From Bursaphelenchus xylophilus (taxonomy: Eukaryota; Nematoda; Chromadorea; Rhabditida; Aphelenchoididae), in NCBI GenBank assembly GCA_904066235.2, contig CAJFCV020000003.1, forward strand, positions 2,604,001 through 2,668,000: a DNA stretch of 64,000 bases, given 5' to 3'. Below, one piece after another: positions 22,255 through 34,216 of the stretch. How positions within the stretch are numbered: the stretch's first letter is position 1; each line of letters opens with the position of its first letter. A program made the position numbers and the translations under genes. Below the pieces are notes generated by a model. It was given only the letters and a program-made list of their open reading frames with translations. It ran no database searches and was not told the origin of the DNA.

Positions 22255-23491
22255 ATGTTCTCAGACATAATCGAATTCAACGTCAGTGGGACCATCCTCA
22301 GCACCACCATCGACACCATCTCTCACGACAAACGCTCCGCCCTATATCAATGGTACATCGAGCACAAAGGCAGTAACCATCTCCTCAAAGACAAGAACGG
22401 TCTATTCTTCATCGACAGAGATCCCGGCTGCTTTGCAATCGTTCTCAACTACCTTAGACTTCAAAGAGCTCGACAGTTATGGGAAGTCTGCCTACCCAAA
22501 GACCCGGACCGCTTGGCTCTGCTGACTCAAGAAGCGGAATACTACAAGCTGCCGGTACTCCGAGATCAAGCCATCGCGTTGTTGCAGAGCGCCGACGAAC
22601 AGGGGAACAATTCGTACGTTAGCGAGGTTTGTTCAGTGTAAAGTAGCCGCTTTTTGTGTGGAAAGTGAGGTGGGCGCGATGGTATTTTTGTAGCCTTATA
22701 CGTTTAGGAGAAAATTAGAAAGCTCACGGGTCTGGAATTTTGCCAAAAAAAGTCAGATTGAGCCATTTTATGACTTGTGTTGACTAATCGAAATGTTGCC
22801 TTTGAAGGTTTAGTGTCATAGCGGTCAAACCAAACAACTAAATGGTCCTCTAGCTATCTAATATCAACAAGACGGCTTTACAACACCTAGAAAATATCAT
22901 TATTCCCAGTTTGACACAAAATTTAACCAATACAGACTAATTTACCTTATACAAGGTGGGCCACTCGAACCTACCAACCTTATTTCAGGTATTTCTTCGC
23001 AAATAATGCACCAATTTCTATAAAATTTACATCAAATTGAAGCTGAGACACCTCATTTCTTGTCCACCAAGTATGAGGTGTCTGAGTTCATGGAGGCACC
23101 CGGAATTTGACATAAATTTTATAGAAATTGATGCATTATTGGCGGAGAAATAATGACATAAGGGTGGTAGGTTCGAGTGGCCCACCATGTATAAGGTAAA
23201 TTAGTCCGTACTGGTTAAATTTTAAGGCCAAACTGGGAATAATGACATTTTCTAGGTGTTTTAAAGAAGACTCATTGATTTTAGATAGCTAGAGGAACAT
23301 TTAGCTGGTAATTTCGAGTGGCCTACCTTATACATGACATCCATAATCTAAAATCAAAATTTCCATCAAATTTTGGGCCAAAATCATGCTTAGATCATCT
23401 ATAACACGTTTCTAAAGCACTATTCTTTCAGTTTCTTTCAAAGAGCGCAAGCTTCTCAGCCGGCTTCGACAACCTGAATCTAGGCCAATGA
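22255..23491 (+). CDS. BTB/POZ T1-type domain protein (KCTD-like)
   Basis: Exon 1 is 22255-22626 and exon 2 is 23432-23491, together 143 residues. The T1-type BTB fold is shown by FNVSGTILSTTIDTI near the start, DRDPGCFAIVLNYLR around residues 57-71, and EAEYYKLPVLRD around residues 96-107. An AAATTTCAGAACC acceptor precedes the ATG. Such proteins oligomerise through the BTB domain; many act as Cullin-3 substrate adaptors and others resemble potassium channel tetramerisation domains. No channel or zinc finger follows here, so this is a single-domain protein. The donor GAG/GTTTGT is weak. The frame chosen for exon 2 (ending FDNLNLGQ) is one of two open frames and is the less certain part. The 805-bp intron is largely an inverted-repeat element. 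Confidence 0.82.
22838..23306. repeat. Inverted-repeat element in BTB gene intron
   Basis: The left arm (CTCTAGCTATCTAATATC, CACCTAGAAAATATCATTAT, CTTATACAAGGTGGGCCACT) is mirrored by the right arm (AGTGGCCCACCATGTATAAG, ATTTTCTAGGTGTTTTA, TAGATAGCTAGAGGA). Arms are about 200 bp with several mismatches, so the insertion is old. Confidence 0.75.
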
Positions 23492-24850
23492 GGGCAGCAA
23501 GGAAAACACAAATCAAGCCTTACCGACTTCCACTACCAATCCCGGAACCATTATACAGCAAAAAAAACTTCGTGATACGACCAGTCCGGCCAGAAATCTT
23601 CAGTATTTTACTGTGTTTATCTATTTTTCCAACAAGAATAGCTATCAACTACGTATTTTAAAGCTTTCAGTCGAGTTTCGGACAATTTTAGTCTCAATTC
23701 AACCATAAAAAGTCTGAACAACCCTTCTATCCCGTTTTACATGAGTCTTCACTTGAGGCAAGCATCTCTCCAAAGGTATACAAGCATTGTTCCCATCAAA
23801 ACCAGTTATTTTTTGTCTCAAACACTATAACCCTATTTTACCGTAATTTTTTGTTGAATCTGATACTTAATAAATGTGGTAATAACCTCAGGAAACGCTT
23901 TTTCTTTACAATCAAACCTACTATTGAAATTGTGAGGGGGATGACGCAGTTTCTGGATTATTTTGTGATTCACCCACCACGAAAACCTTTAATGCCAAAG
24001 AATTCTTGGCATTCTGCAAAATGTGTTGCCACACGAGATTTTCCATCTTCCAGCTGGTTGTTGACTTCTCTCACCTCAATAGCATCAAGGAATAGCGCTG
24101 ATTTCAATTTGTAAGTTAGTTTTACTTGTTTCCTTGATTTTTAGGCACTTATTCATCTTATACATGAAGAACATACTTTGATTTTGTTGTTCTTGTGTTA
24201 TTCCGTTATCAGTTTTGTTTTGGGGACGGTTTTCCTGACCTTTGCTGCATTGTTGGTGCGATTCACAGCGGTTTTTTACGTGATAATCACGAGAAGTTAT
24301 CAAAACATTCGAAGAGGCCTGATCCTCACAGTTTGGGTTCGAAAAATCAAAAGTTTTGAAACAGTCGAACTCAAACTATAAATTGCTTGAGTTGACAACA
24401 TCCATGCTATGATTTCAACGCATCCACGTTGAACCTTTCTTTTTTATTAGCCTTGATTGATGACGGCTAAATGTTTGTTGTCCATCCCAGACGACCTCTG
24501 TAAAAATGCAAGGTTTTTTGGAAATTGCTTTGTTTGCTAGACACTCTGAGCCTTTTGGAAAATGCTGTCAACTGATTTGCAGCCTGTAATGTTGACTTTT
24601 TGATAATATTACTCATGTTTTTCTATGAATGAGAAGAAAAGCGCGGGAATTTTGATAGTCCAATGTGAAATGCATGAGAGTTGCTAGTTAGATGTGGAAT
24701 ATATGCCACTAGGGGAGGCCTCAAAATTAGAGAGGAGATTTTGAGCGGGTTTTGAGGTTTCGTTTGCGGTTGGATCCATCAGATGTCTAGTGTAACATAA
24801 TTTCTTCAAATAAGGTCAAATTTTATCTTTTTCTTCCGAAGTTTTGTTCT
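23492..24850. other. 3' flank of BTB gene and intergenic DNA
   Basis: AATAAA near 23869 is a possible poly(A) signal. An alternative open frame continues past the BTB stop to about 23660 but looks non-coding. No other gene was recognised to 24850. Confidence 0.4.
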
Positions 24851-25827
24851 CCAAGGCACGATGGACATGTTTTCTTGCTTTTTATTGCATTTGCACCGCT
24901 CTCCTTTATCTTCTCACTTCATTTTCCGCCAATATTATCCATGGGATCAACTGCTCTCCAAAAACAAGTGCAACAGTTAGAGTCTTCCTAAAACTGACCT
25001 TTGCGCTTTTTCAAATTCCGCATACTTCTTTTCCACCTGTCAAACTACAACCAATATCACATGAGTTGTGCCTCAAAATACATCAGAGACCATAAACTTA
25101 TTGGAAAATTTGGAAATTCCGAAAAGATTGGACGATAAACAAAGTAATCAGCGAATAAAACAGGACGTATTTTAAAAGAGGAAGTGGTTACGAAAAAAAT
25201 TTTCCGCATCTTGGGGTAAAACTATTCATTTTGAACCTTCAAATCCCGTGTGATTCGTTTTTTCGAGTCCAAAAGTAAGAAACAATTTTTTTGAGCGACT
25301 CCATTATAGCCCTTATCATAGTGAGTGATTATGCTGATGGGTCATGCGGCGAGGATGCTGTGTCTGCGCCCTGTTCCGACGAATTCGAATTGTGTGAGTT
25401 TTTTCGGGGATATTTTAGAAGGTTCAAAATGAATAGTTTTACCCCGAGGTGCGGAAAAATGTTTTCATAGCCACTTCCTCTTGTAAAATACGTCCTGTTT
25501 TGCTCGCTAATTACTTTGTTTACCGTCTAATCTTTGCGGAATTTCTAAATTTTCTAATGTAAGTTCATGGTCTCTGATGTATTTTGAGTCACAACTTATG
25601 TGATATTGGTTGTAAGTTTGGTAGGTGGCATGGAGAGAAAGCATGCGGAATTTAAAAAACGCGAAGGTCAGTTTTAGGAACGACTCCAACTACTGGACTT
25701 GTTTTCGGAGAGTAATGTGAGATCATTTGATCCCATGGATAATATTGGCGGAAAATGAAGTGAGAAGATAGAGGAGAGCGGTGCAAATGCAATAAAAAGC
25801 AAGAATAAATGTCTATTGTGCTTTGGG
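24851..25827. repeat. Foldback element, about 980 bp
   Basis: The left arm (CCAAGGCACGATGGACATG, GCATTTGCACCGCTCTCC, CAATATTATCCATGGGATC) is mirrored by the right arm (GATCCCATGGATAATATTGG, GGAGAGCGGTGCAAATGC, TTGTGCTTTGG). The centre near 25340 carries little unpaired DNA. Arm identity is moderate. Short ORFs at 24844 and 25507 are the two arms read in opposite directions. Confidence 0.8.
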
Positions 25828-26169
25828 GAGAGAGAGAGTCTGATGTGATATGTCTTACCTCCTATTTGTTTACACGAACTTCTCCGTGAGCATAATATTT
25901 ATTTTTCGAGGTGTCTGATTAGTGCGTTTCATGGAAATACTGAAGGATTTCTGAAAAAATTTCGTTAATTTTCCGTCTTGAAGGTCGATTTGAAAATTGC
26001 GAACGATTCTCATGGACAAGTTGGTGATTTTCCACTTTCGGAGGTAAAATACAGACTCTTCTTGATGTATGATTGAAGATTTGAGCTTTTTCATTTTTTT
26101 CATCAATTTTTCTCCTAAAACAATATAAATTTGCCTAAATTTCCCGGTTTTACCCCATATCTTTGCAGA

Positions 26170-29100
26170 ATGACCTCTCCTCCCAAGGATCCCGAGCCCA
26201 TGTCACCGGAAGATGATGAGCCGGACATCTCCGAGTCGGATTTTGCCAATTTTGTGGACCATCAAATTGATCGCCTCATCCGAGCCGAGAGGATCAAAAA
26301 TCCCGATTTGACCGCCTTGGAAGAGCTCAAAGTGGCTGTGGGATTCTGTAGACGATTTCTCAGCGATGGAACGTCGGATCACGACAAACGAACAAAAGTC
26401 ATGGCCAAATTGGTGGACTTGAAACTGGAACAAGACCAAATTGAAGTGAGTTTTTGATTTTTTTTGTGATATTTGGTGTTTAGGAAACGCAAATGGCGCA
26501 AGAGCGTCCTAAATGACATTCTGGGTTATGTAGAAGTTAATTTTTGACCACATTTCGGTGTAAAAGCGGCTTTTATTATTTGAAATCGAAATTTTTTTAC
26601 GAATCATGACTGTTCCTCCTCAATTAGACCTCTAAAATTTTTTGAAATTCATAGTCTTCACATTAGTCATCATTTTCGAGCCTTTTTCGAAATTGTCTGC
26701 CACTTTTTTTGCGAAAAATTTTAAAGTACGCAGTGGTTTGGGTTATCAGTTCCGAACCACATTTCGAACGTCTAGTGCCAATTAAAAGGCCGTTTTTTCG
26801 CCGACCTTCCGGCTGATATGATAGACCGAGTCTGGAATTGGTCTTTGAAAGAAAGGAATATGAAAAAACGAAGAAAGTGAAAGAATATTTCGGTTGGACG
26901 CAAATTTAGATTGCGAAGACTTAATTTGGTATATTAGAGGGTGGGAAATGATCTGAGAATTTAATTAGGAGCTGAACTATGAAAAAAATGTGATTTCTAA
27001 CAAATTTTTGGACAGTTTGAGGTAAAAACGGCAAATTTTGGGCCTGATTTTTTTCTGAAGCCTATTGGGTGGATCCTGAATGTAGTGCTTATCGTTGTGG
27101 CACTTGCTGACTTTTGTTTTTGAGTTTGTTTTGGAAAATAAGTTGATTGAAACAATTATCTTGCATTTCTCCCCAATTTTTATTAGAAACATTCCACTAA
27201 AAAACCACGTATTTTTTGTTGCGGTTCTCCGAATTATCTGTAAACATGATAACTCTCACATTTGCAACATTCTGAATTCACATGGGCATCAAAGTAAACA
27301 CTAATTAGTGGTTCATTTTCCTCTGCAAATTTTTGTTTTCTCTCTTTTTATCGTTGTGTTCTTTGGAATCTGCCCGGAAATGTGCTCTTCATATGAAGAT
27401 AATCAGGTCAAAAGGTATAGCACCATTTTTGAAGTCAATATTGTTTTAATGGAATTTGGTGGAAATGACGTTTTGACTTCGTAGACATTTAAAAATGAAG
27501 TCCAAATAGGGTTGTTGAAGTTTAGATAAAGATGATTGACGCGAAAATTGGTGATTATTGTCGACCTTATTCTTTGAAGGTTTATTTGGGTCTAAAGAGA
27601 GTTTTAAGGGATTTGTGATGGCTCATAACAAGTAAGGTGTCTTGTAATGCCATTAAATACCGAAAAATTAAGTACGAATGATACAAATAAGCGTGTGTGC
27701 CGAAAAATGCTGCAAAAATCATAAGATGACGCTTTCTAAAGATGGGATTTGTCTTACGGAAGCTGTTTCCGAGCCACAGAAACCGTTGGTGACAGATATT
27801 ATAAAAAAATGGGGTTTTTATAAAATGAATTCGTCTTACAGAAGCTGCTTACGCTCTAAACGAGCCTCCGAATCATAGAAATCGCCGGTGATGGACAAAT
27901 GTGGCTATGTCAGCCAAATACAGGCCGGATGAGCTCTAGACTACAAGAAGGTCGAGAAATGAGTAGAATAAGCCCGGATTTGATTTCAAAAAGTATCGCA
28001 GAGATAAAAAAATACGCAATACTTTTTGAAGTCATGTTCGGGGTTATTTTGATTTTTTCGGCTTTGTCGTCTATAGCTCTCGGCCTGTGTTGAACTGGCA
28101 TAGCTGCATGCGTCTATCACCGACGATTTCTATGATTCGGGGGCTCCTATAGATCATAAGCAGCTTCTGTAAGAGGAATTCATTTTATAAAAACCCCATT
28201 TTTTATAATATCTATCACCAACGGTTTCTATGGCTCGGAAACAGTTTCCGTAAGTCAAATTCCTTCTTCAGAAAGTGTGATCTTACGATTTTTTGCTGCA
28301 TTTTTCGGTACACGTGGTTATCAACCGACTTATGGTTTGCAGAACTCTTGCTGGTTCTTGTTTACCCTTCGATCACCACATGATGTACGAATCTAGACTA
28401 TAAGTTGTTTTGTTTTCGACCAAGAGAGCAATCAGTGATTTCCAAACACTAATCAGAACGACAATATAACTTTTCATCCAGAACTTTAATGCCCGAATTT
28501 TTTGCAAATTCTATTGACGGGAATGTCATCAGAAATACATAGAAGGAATGGAGATGACGCAATGGGTTGGGGTTGCAGATTAGGGAATTCGGGATATCCT
28601 TGAATTGTCTTATGAACAGGGGATTGTCAGATAAAAAGATAGTATTGTAGTTTGGAAGTCATCGTAAGAAAGAGGCGAGGTTTTTTGTGATCTGGAATAG
28701 ATCAATGAAGTTTGTGGCTTTCGTTGGATTTTAGTTTGTCATCTTGGTGGTGTTCTTGGGCTCCGGATTTTGATTGAGTCAGCATTTTGTTGCCATCTAT
28801 CGACGATTGCAGGTTTTCATAGAAACGAGTGTGGTTTTACTTGTTCATTGGTTCTTTGTTCTCTTTGAGCTATTCTAAAACGATGTCTCCTGCGGTTTGA
28901 TAAATTTTAAATGGCATGTAAAGCACCTGGGTAGTCGGTTGAAAGAGTGTTGACTATGCGGTATCGCCAAGGTCGTCTTACATTTCTATTATGGTTCTTT
29001 ATCCACTTTTCAAATATTCTCAGGCGTAGGATGCCTTCTCAGTAAGGTCTTCAAAGCTTATTGCAAGAAATTGGACCATGCGCCATGACATGGAGTGTGA

Positions 29101-32100
29101 AAACATCTCACAAGTAAAATAAGCTTAGCTTGCGGTGGACATGTTCGCTTCCTTTTTACATGAAGTACTAAAAAGTACAGGTTATTCGTATTGAAACGAA
29201 GGTCTTGTCTGTCATCCCCCTTATCGTTTTTGTTTGAAAATGAAGGTTGACCTCTGGGCACGTGCGTTTTCCTTTAATCACAAGCACTTTTTATTATTTT
29301 CCGTTCGGTTTTTTAATGAATTCGTGGTTGGTATATGGTATATTTGTTTTTTTTGCGGATTCGGAAAGTTGGTGATTCATTGGTCGTCAAATGTGAAGTT
29401 TGCAAACATGGATTTCTTAGAATTTGAGACGACTAATTTCTGATGAGCCAATCAGGGCGGTCAGAATGGGCTGAAGTGTGTTTGCAACGTTTTGTAAAGG
29501 GGTTTGGGATATTTTTGGTTTTGTAAATCAAACCAAATAACCCTTTCTGAGTCTTATTATACAATTGTCATGTCGTCCAATGGATTTCTTCGTTTTCTGG
29601 TAAGTGTTGCGGATTTTTTTGAATACGATTTGTGGTTAAATAAGATGGCCAAGGCTAGTAAAAGTAAAAAATCGTCGTTGTCTAATGGTCTCTCTCTCTC
29701 TGTGTTGAATAGTCTCCCCATCTTTTTCTTTTAATATTAAACTTGGATTCGACAGTTAGGACGGAGGATACCGGTAGTAAACATCTTCTAGCATTTGAAG
29801 GTGTTGGTGTTGCTCTGTAGATACAGTGAGGGACCTGATCCAGTGCAAAAAACGTACCATTTTGCATCCGGATAGTGTAAAAAAAAATGTGGCAAAATGC
29901 CTCCCTTTCCAACTAAAAAAGCTCCGATTTCAAAAGCGAGCTGTTCAAATCGGAGTTTTAGTTGGAGAAGGAGGCATTTTGCCACATTTTTTACATTTCC
30001 TGTATGCAAAATGGTACGTTTTTTTGCCACTGGATCAGGTCCTTCACTGTATCTACAGAACAACACCAACGCCTTCAAATGCTAAAAACCGTTTACACTG
30101 TCGGTATTCTCTGTCCTAACTGTCAAATCCAAGGTTAATATTAAAAGAAAAGACGCGGAGACTACACTTTTATTAGCATTGGCCATCTTATTCACTGGAT
30201 GCAACAAAATTGTGTCTTATGACATCTTTTGTTATGTCTAGTTTCTTGATCATGGTCCTTCCGATTCATTGAGTTAATCTTTTTTTCATTTTTTCGTTAT
30301 CTCGCAGTCTCTCGCTGTCTGCTTACGAAAAATGACGCAAACGACATTCCTCCTGCCAAGTCTGCAAAAACGTGACTTTGCGACTTGTAACCTCCAACCT
30401 TCCATCTTTCTCTCATTTCCTCACCCTTCGGACGGTCTCGTTCTCAATCTTGCGACGCGTCTGATCGGGTTTCGTCATTCTTACCCTCCAAAGCATGATG
30501 CAGAAACGTTCCCTTGGTCGACGGCGCACTGATAAGCATGGCCCCATCGTCATGCGCCTCCGGAGGGGCGGCGGAATTGCTGACTGTGTTTTGGGCCGAT
30601 TAGAGCTGTGCAGTCGACAAATCGGTGCAGATAACAGCCGGCCGGCGCGCCTGAAGACGGAATTCTGGCAAAGGAGAGGTCGTTAATTGCTGCGTTTTGT
30701 TGTCTCTGTTTGTTAGAACGTCTGAAGGCGGAAGATTGCGAGTTTTCGAGGAGTTCTTGGCTTTTGATTGCTTCTTTGTACCGTAATTGAGTGGAAATGG
30801 GAACTTGGACTCTTGGTTTTTGATGATTTATGGGGTAGAAGTTGGAATAAAGAAGTCTGAGTTGGGTTCACATAATCTTGAAGGGATATGGTGAACTAGT
30901 AAGGGATTGCAGGGCTTCTGAAGCTTATTTTAGCTTTTTTTTTTAGCTTTTCATCGTGTTTCGAAACTTTTTTATAGTGTTGTCCGTCTTAGACGGCCTT
31001 TAGGGACCTTATTTTGCCTTCTGCGCTATTTGTTGACCTTATTTTAGACATCACTTATCGTGATATAGGATTTTGTTTTTTTCGCGAAGTTGCGTTTTTC
31101 TCTATTCTCCTAAAGGTGTCTTATTATAATTCTTGTAGCACAAACTTACTCAAAATGCCAAAAACAGCAAAAATGGATGATATTGAACAGATGGAACGGT
31201 TGCATTTCCTTAGAATGGTGTGTAAATAAAGATTTCTTTGAGAAAGATATTGCAACCCCATATATTTGTCTTTTGTTTGGTTCAATAAACGTATTTTACA
31301 AATTTCAGGAGCAGATCCAGTTCGGGGAGTTTGTCGAACCGATCAAAAAGCACCGTGGCCATGAATTTGCCCTTCAATCCAGCAGCGGCCGTAATCCGTA
31401 CTGCGAGATTTGCGTTTCCACAATCTGGAGGATCTCTCAGCAATGGAGAAAATGTAAAGGTATGTGCGTTGATCATGCTTGGGCATATTTTACAATTTGT
31501 ACGAACTTTTTTTGCAAAATCGGACAAGTTATACGATGAAACATGTTTGATCGTATAACTTGTGTCTTTTGCCAAAAGTTGTTGTGAAAAAGACTTCAGA
31601 TTGTTTAGAAATAAAAGTATTACTGTTTAAATTTCAGTGTGTGGCCTGCGGACTCACGACAAATGCATAAACGAGGTCAAAAGACCCTGCGCCGGCCTCA
31701 AAACCCGCCGCGACAACTTCAAATTGAATCTCAGCCTGTGCCCGGAAAGCGGTCTGATGGCCCAAACCTACAAATGCTTCGAGTGCCTGAGGCCAATCGG
31801 CTTCGGCAAGGGCCCGGAGCTGGAGCCGAGGATATGCGACTACACCGGAAAGTACTACTGTAAAAAATGCCATTGGAACGACGAAATGGTGATCCCAGCC
31901 CGAGTTGTGAGGAATTGGGACTGCACAAAACGTCCGGTAAGAAGGCAAATGTCCAGGGTTAGCGTATTTTACAATTTAGTTCTTTGGTGACATCTTATAC
32001 GATGAAATATGTCCTAGTTTTTGTTTCTCGACGAGTTTCGTATAAAATGGCAGTTTTTTAAAATGTTTTTTATACTTTTTATGGCCGTATTTTACCTCAG

Positions 32101-33243
32101 AATGTTTATAGGTGTGCCGGGCATCGAAACAACTCCTCTCATTGGTCGAACAAAAACCGATTATCAACCTAAATCGCGATAATCCAGCCCTGTTCAAATA
32201 TGTCGGCGCTCTCCAAAAAATGCAAAAATTGCGAAGCTCGATCATGTTCATGAAATGCTACTTTGTCTGCTGTAGAGTGAGTTTATTTTTGAGATTTTTT
32301 AGCGATTTTCGAATTGATTGGACATCGATTTTTTGAATGAAATTGAATTTCTTCAGCAAGCCCGAAAACTCCGAATCCTCCAGCATTTGAATAAATATCA
32401 ACATTTTGTTGAATCAGAGGACATGTACAGCCTAACGGACCTAGTTCAAGTTGCTACTGGCCCCATTGTGCAGGAAGTTGAACAAGTGGTCGAGATTTTC
32501 AAGACCCATATTACACATGACTGTGAAATTTGCAAAGGAAATGCCTTTATCTGCGAACTTTGCGATGATGATCATGTAAGTTTTTGGAGTTTTTGAAGAG
32601 GTAGATTGATTAAAAGTGGGGTAAAATATATTTTGGATATTGGTTTAGGTGATATAATATGATAAAGTTTTTTGTGTTTTTATTAGGTTGTCCAGAAAGT
32701 TGGTTCGTTTTTTCATTGCTTTGTTTTACAAGGATTGTTTGTTGTTTGGCAAAGGGTAAATATTTATTTGATACAGTTTTATCTCTTCTACAAAACCAAC
32801 GAACAAACAGTTCTTGTAAAACAAAGCAATGAAAAAACCGAACGAACTTTCTGGGCGACCTAATATGTTTATAATTTTTTTTATTATGATGAAAATTTCA
32901 GCTCATCTTCCCCTTCAATGAAGGCGTTTCGATCTGCAAAACGTGCTACGCCTGCTTCCACAAGCCCTGCTTCGATCGCCGCTCGAAACGATGCACTAGA
33001 TGCCAGAGGAGAAGGTCCCGAAAAGCGGTTGTTACTGTGGAAGAAGATGAAACCGAGGAAGAACAGATGGATGAAGAGCAGAAAAAGATCACAGAAGCCA
33101 ATGCAAGCACAGCAACTTTGGTCGGCAGTGTGCAAGAGGAAAAGGGAATTGAGATCGGAGTTGTCAAGGAAAATGAAGAAATTGCGATGAGTTTGGCCGA
33201 AGAAATGAGGGAAATGGAGATGAAAAATGAGAGTCAATGCTGA
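26170..33243 (+). CDS. def-8: DEF8 homologue (Rubicon-homology zinc-binding protein)
   Basis: Six exons: 26170-26445, 31309-31459, 31638-31936, 32112-32276, 32357-32575 and 32902-33243, giving 483 residues. After an acidic N-terminus (PEPMSPEDDEPDISESDF), a C1-like zinc region begins (YCEICVSTIW, CKVCGLRTHDKC). It continues into the Rubicon-homology/zf-RING_9 domain, with CDYTGKYYCKKCHWND, VIPARVVRNWD, RKLRILQHLNKYQHFVES and CEICKGNAFICELC. Vertebrate DEF8 binds PLEKHM1 and Rab7 and affects lysosome positioning; a similar role here is inference. A tail of about 70 residues rich in Glu and Lys follows the last zinc-binding block. The start is chosen at the ATG after TTTGCAGA; an upstream in-frame ATG lies before that acceptor. 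Intron 1 is 4.86 kb and contains three inverted-repeat structures. All junctions keep frame with no missing domain. Confidence 0.93.
27691..28317. repeat. Foldback element in DEF8 intron 1
   Basis: GTGTGTGCCGAAAAATGCTGC at the left is mirrored by GCTGCATTTTTCGGTACAC at the right. Long matching arms include AGAAACCGTTGGTGACAGAT/ATCTATCACCAACGGTTTC and ATGGGGTTTTTATAAAATGA. Confidence 0.8.
28318..29636. other. Intronic DNA, nothing recognised
   Basis: Part of DEF8 intron 1. The sequence is less AT-rich than other introns but shows no exon, no clear inverted arms and no family motif on either strand. Confidence 0.4.
29637..30193. repeat. Inverted repeat enclosing a CACTGGATC-type MITE
   Basis: AAATAAGATGGCCAA at the left faces TTGGCCATCTTATT at the right. 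Inside, TTTGAAGGTGTTGGTGTTG faces CAACACCAACGCCTTCAAA. The MITE at 29824-30049 forms the centre. Confidence 0.75.
29824..30049. mobile_element. TA-type MITE of the CACTGGATC family
   Basis: Ends CAGTGAGGGACCTGATCCAG and CTGGATCAGGTCCTTCACTG, flanked by TA on both sides; 226 bp. Internal arms include AATGTGGCAAAATGCCTCCC and its inverse. Confidence 0.85.
30330..30690. other. GC-rich island within DEF8 intron 1
   Basis: An unusually GC-rich stretch (for example GCGCCTCCGGAGGGGCGGCG and GCCGGCCGGCGCGCC) with no inverted arms or repeat copies elsewhere in the window. It could be an internal promoter or alternative first exon; no open frame with a good donor could be joined to exon 2. Confidence 0.35.
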
Positions 33244-34216
33244 GAAGAGGACCTGCAAGAAATTTTATGTCGCGATCTTGTCTTTTTGCAGTGAAAATTA
33301 AGAGAAATAAGATTTTTTGAGCTTTTACCCCAAAAAATTGAAAATTTTTGGTTGATTTCTCTTTTATTTAGAGTATAGTTGATGTATTTTGGGTCTGGTT
33401 GTAGTGTACAGAGTACACGTTTTAATTTACGGTGATTCCCATCCATTTTTATTGTAATTTACCCATCCATTTCACTTTTCAAGTGAAATTTTGTAAAAAT
33501 CCTGAAAAAATTTGAAATTTCTAGTCTAAAATCGGTATTACTGTATTGGAATTGATAGTATCCGGTGCCTTATTATGTGAGTAATAGCATAGTTTATTTA
33601 GATAAGTAGTATTAGAGTTTTTTCAATGTTTTTTTTTTAATTTTTTTCAAGAAATCTTTCATGTACAAAGTCAACTTTTATGAAATTTATTTTGTCGAAT
33701 TTTACAGTATTTTTAAGTGCCTTATAAATTGTACAACATATCATGCTCCAACGTTGTAATCTTTGTCTTTGTTGAAAACGTTTTTGCTTATTTTATATTG
33801 TTCTAGTTTAATTTACTATCAGCAATAAATTAATATAAAAAATGTTTGAAATTTGATATTTCAATGGACAAACAGGTCGGAAGTGAGGTAAGGATGAAAT
33901 GATAGTTGTTTACCTCCTGTAGACAGGTGAAAATTTAGAAGTTACAGTAAGTTTTTATTTGGTTATGGATCTGATGTCTAAAACAATATAAATTATAGCT
34001 AATTCTTCTTCATGCTGCCGAATAAAACCTACGTAGAGTCTCTGGAACTCCTGACAACTGTTCAGCCTGGTTTGCATCCATTTTACTGACAAAAGACGTA
34101 ATTCAGATTTTCGTGGCGGGACGCAGCCAACAAGTACGCGAAGATTTCGTAAACTTTCGGAATTTTCCAAGTTCTCAGAATAACCAAAATTATATAATTA
34201 TACTCACAGTTTCGGA
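33244..34216. other. Intergenic region between DEF8 and the SQ/TQ-rich gene
   Basis: Mostly AT-rich 3' flank of DEF8, with AATAAA near 33825. On the minus strand a TTTTGTCAG acceptor followed by ATG (34085) opens a 23-codon frame beginning MDANQAEQLSGVP; it is too short to call a gene. Confidence 0.4.

Noticed and set aside
24844..25689. ORFs at 24844 (+) and 25507 (-) with similar peptides
   Set aside because: Arms of the foldback element at 24851-25827.
30495..30686. Arg-rich ORF in the GC-rich island
   Set aside because: No donor or acceptor context and no family motif; kept only as a composition anomaly.
33955..34170. 71-codon minus-strand ORF upstream of the SQ/TQ-rich gene
   Set aside because: No family features; an acceptor-ATG pair in another frame at 34085 gives only 23 codons. 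Not enough to call a gene.
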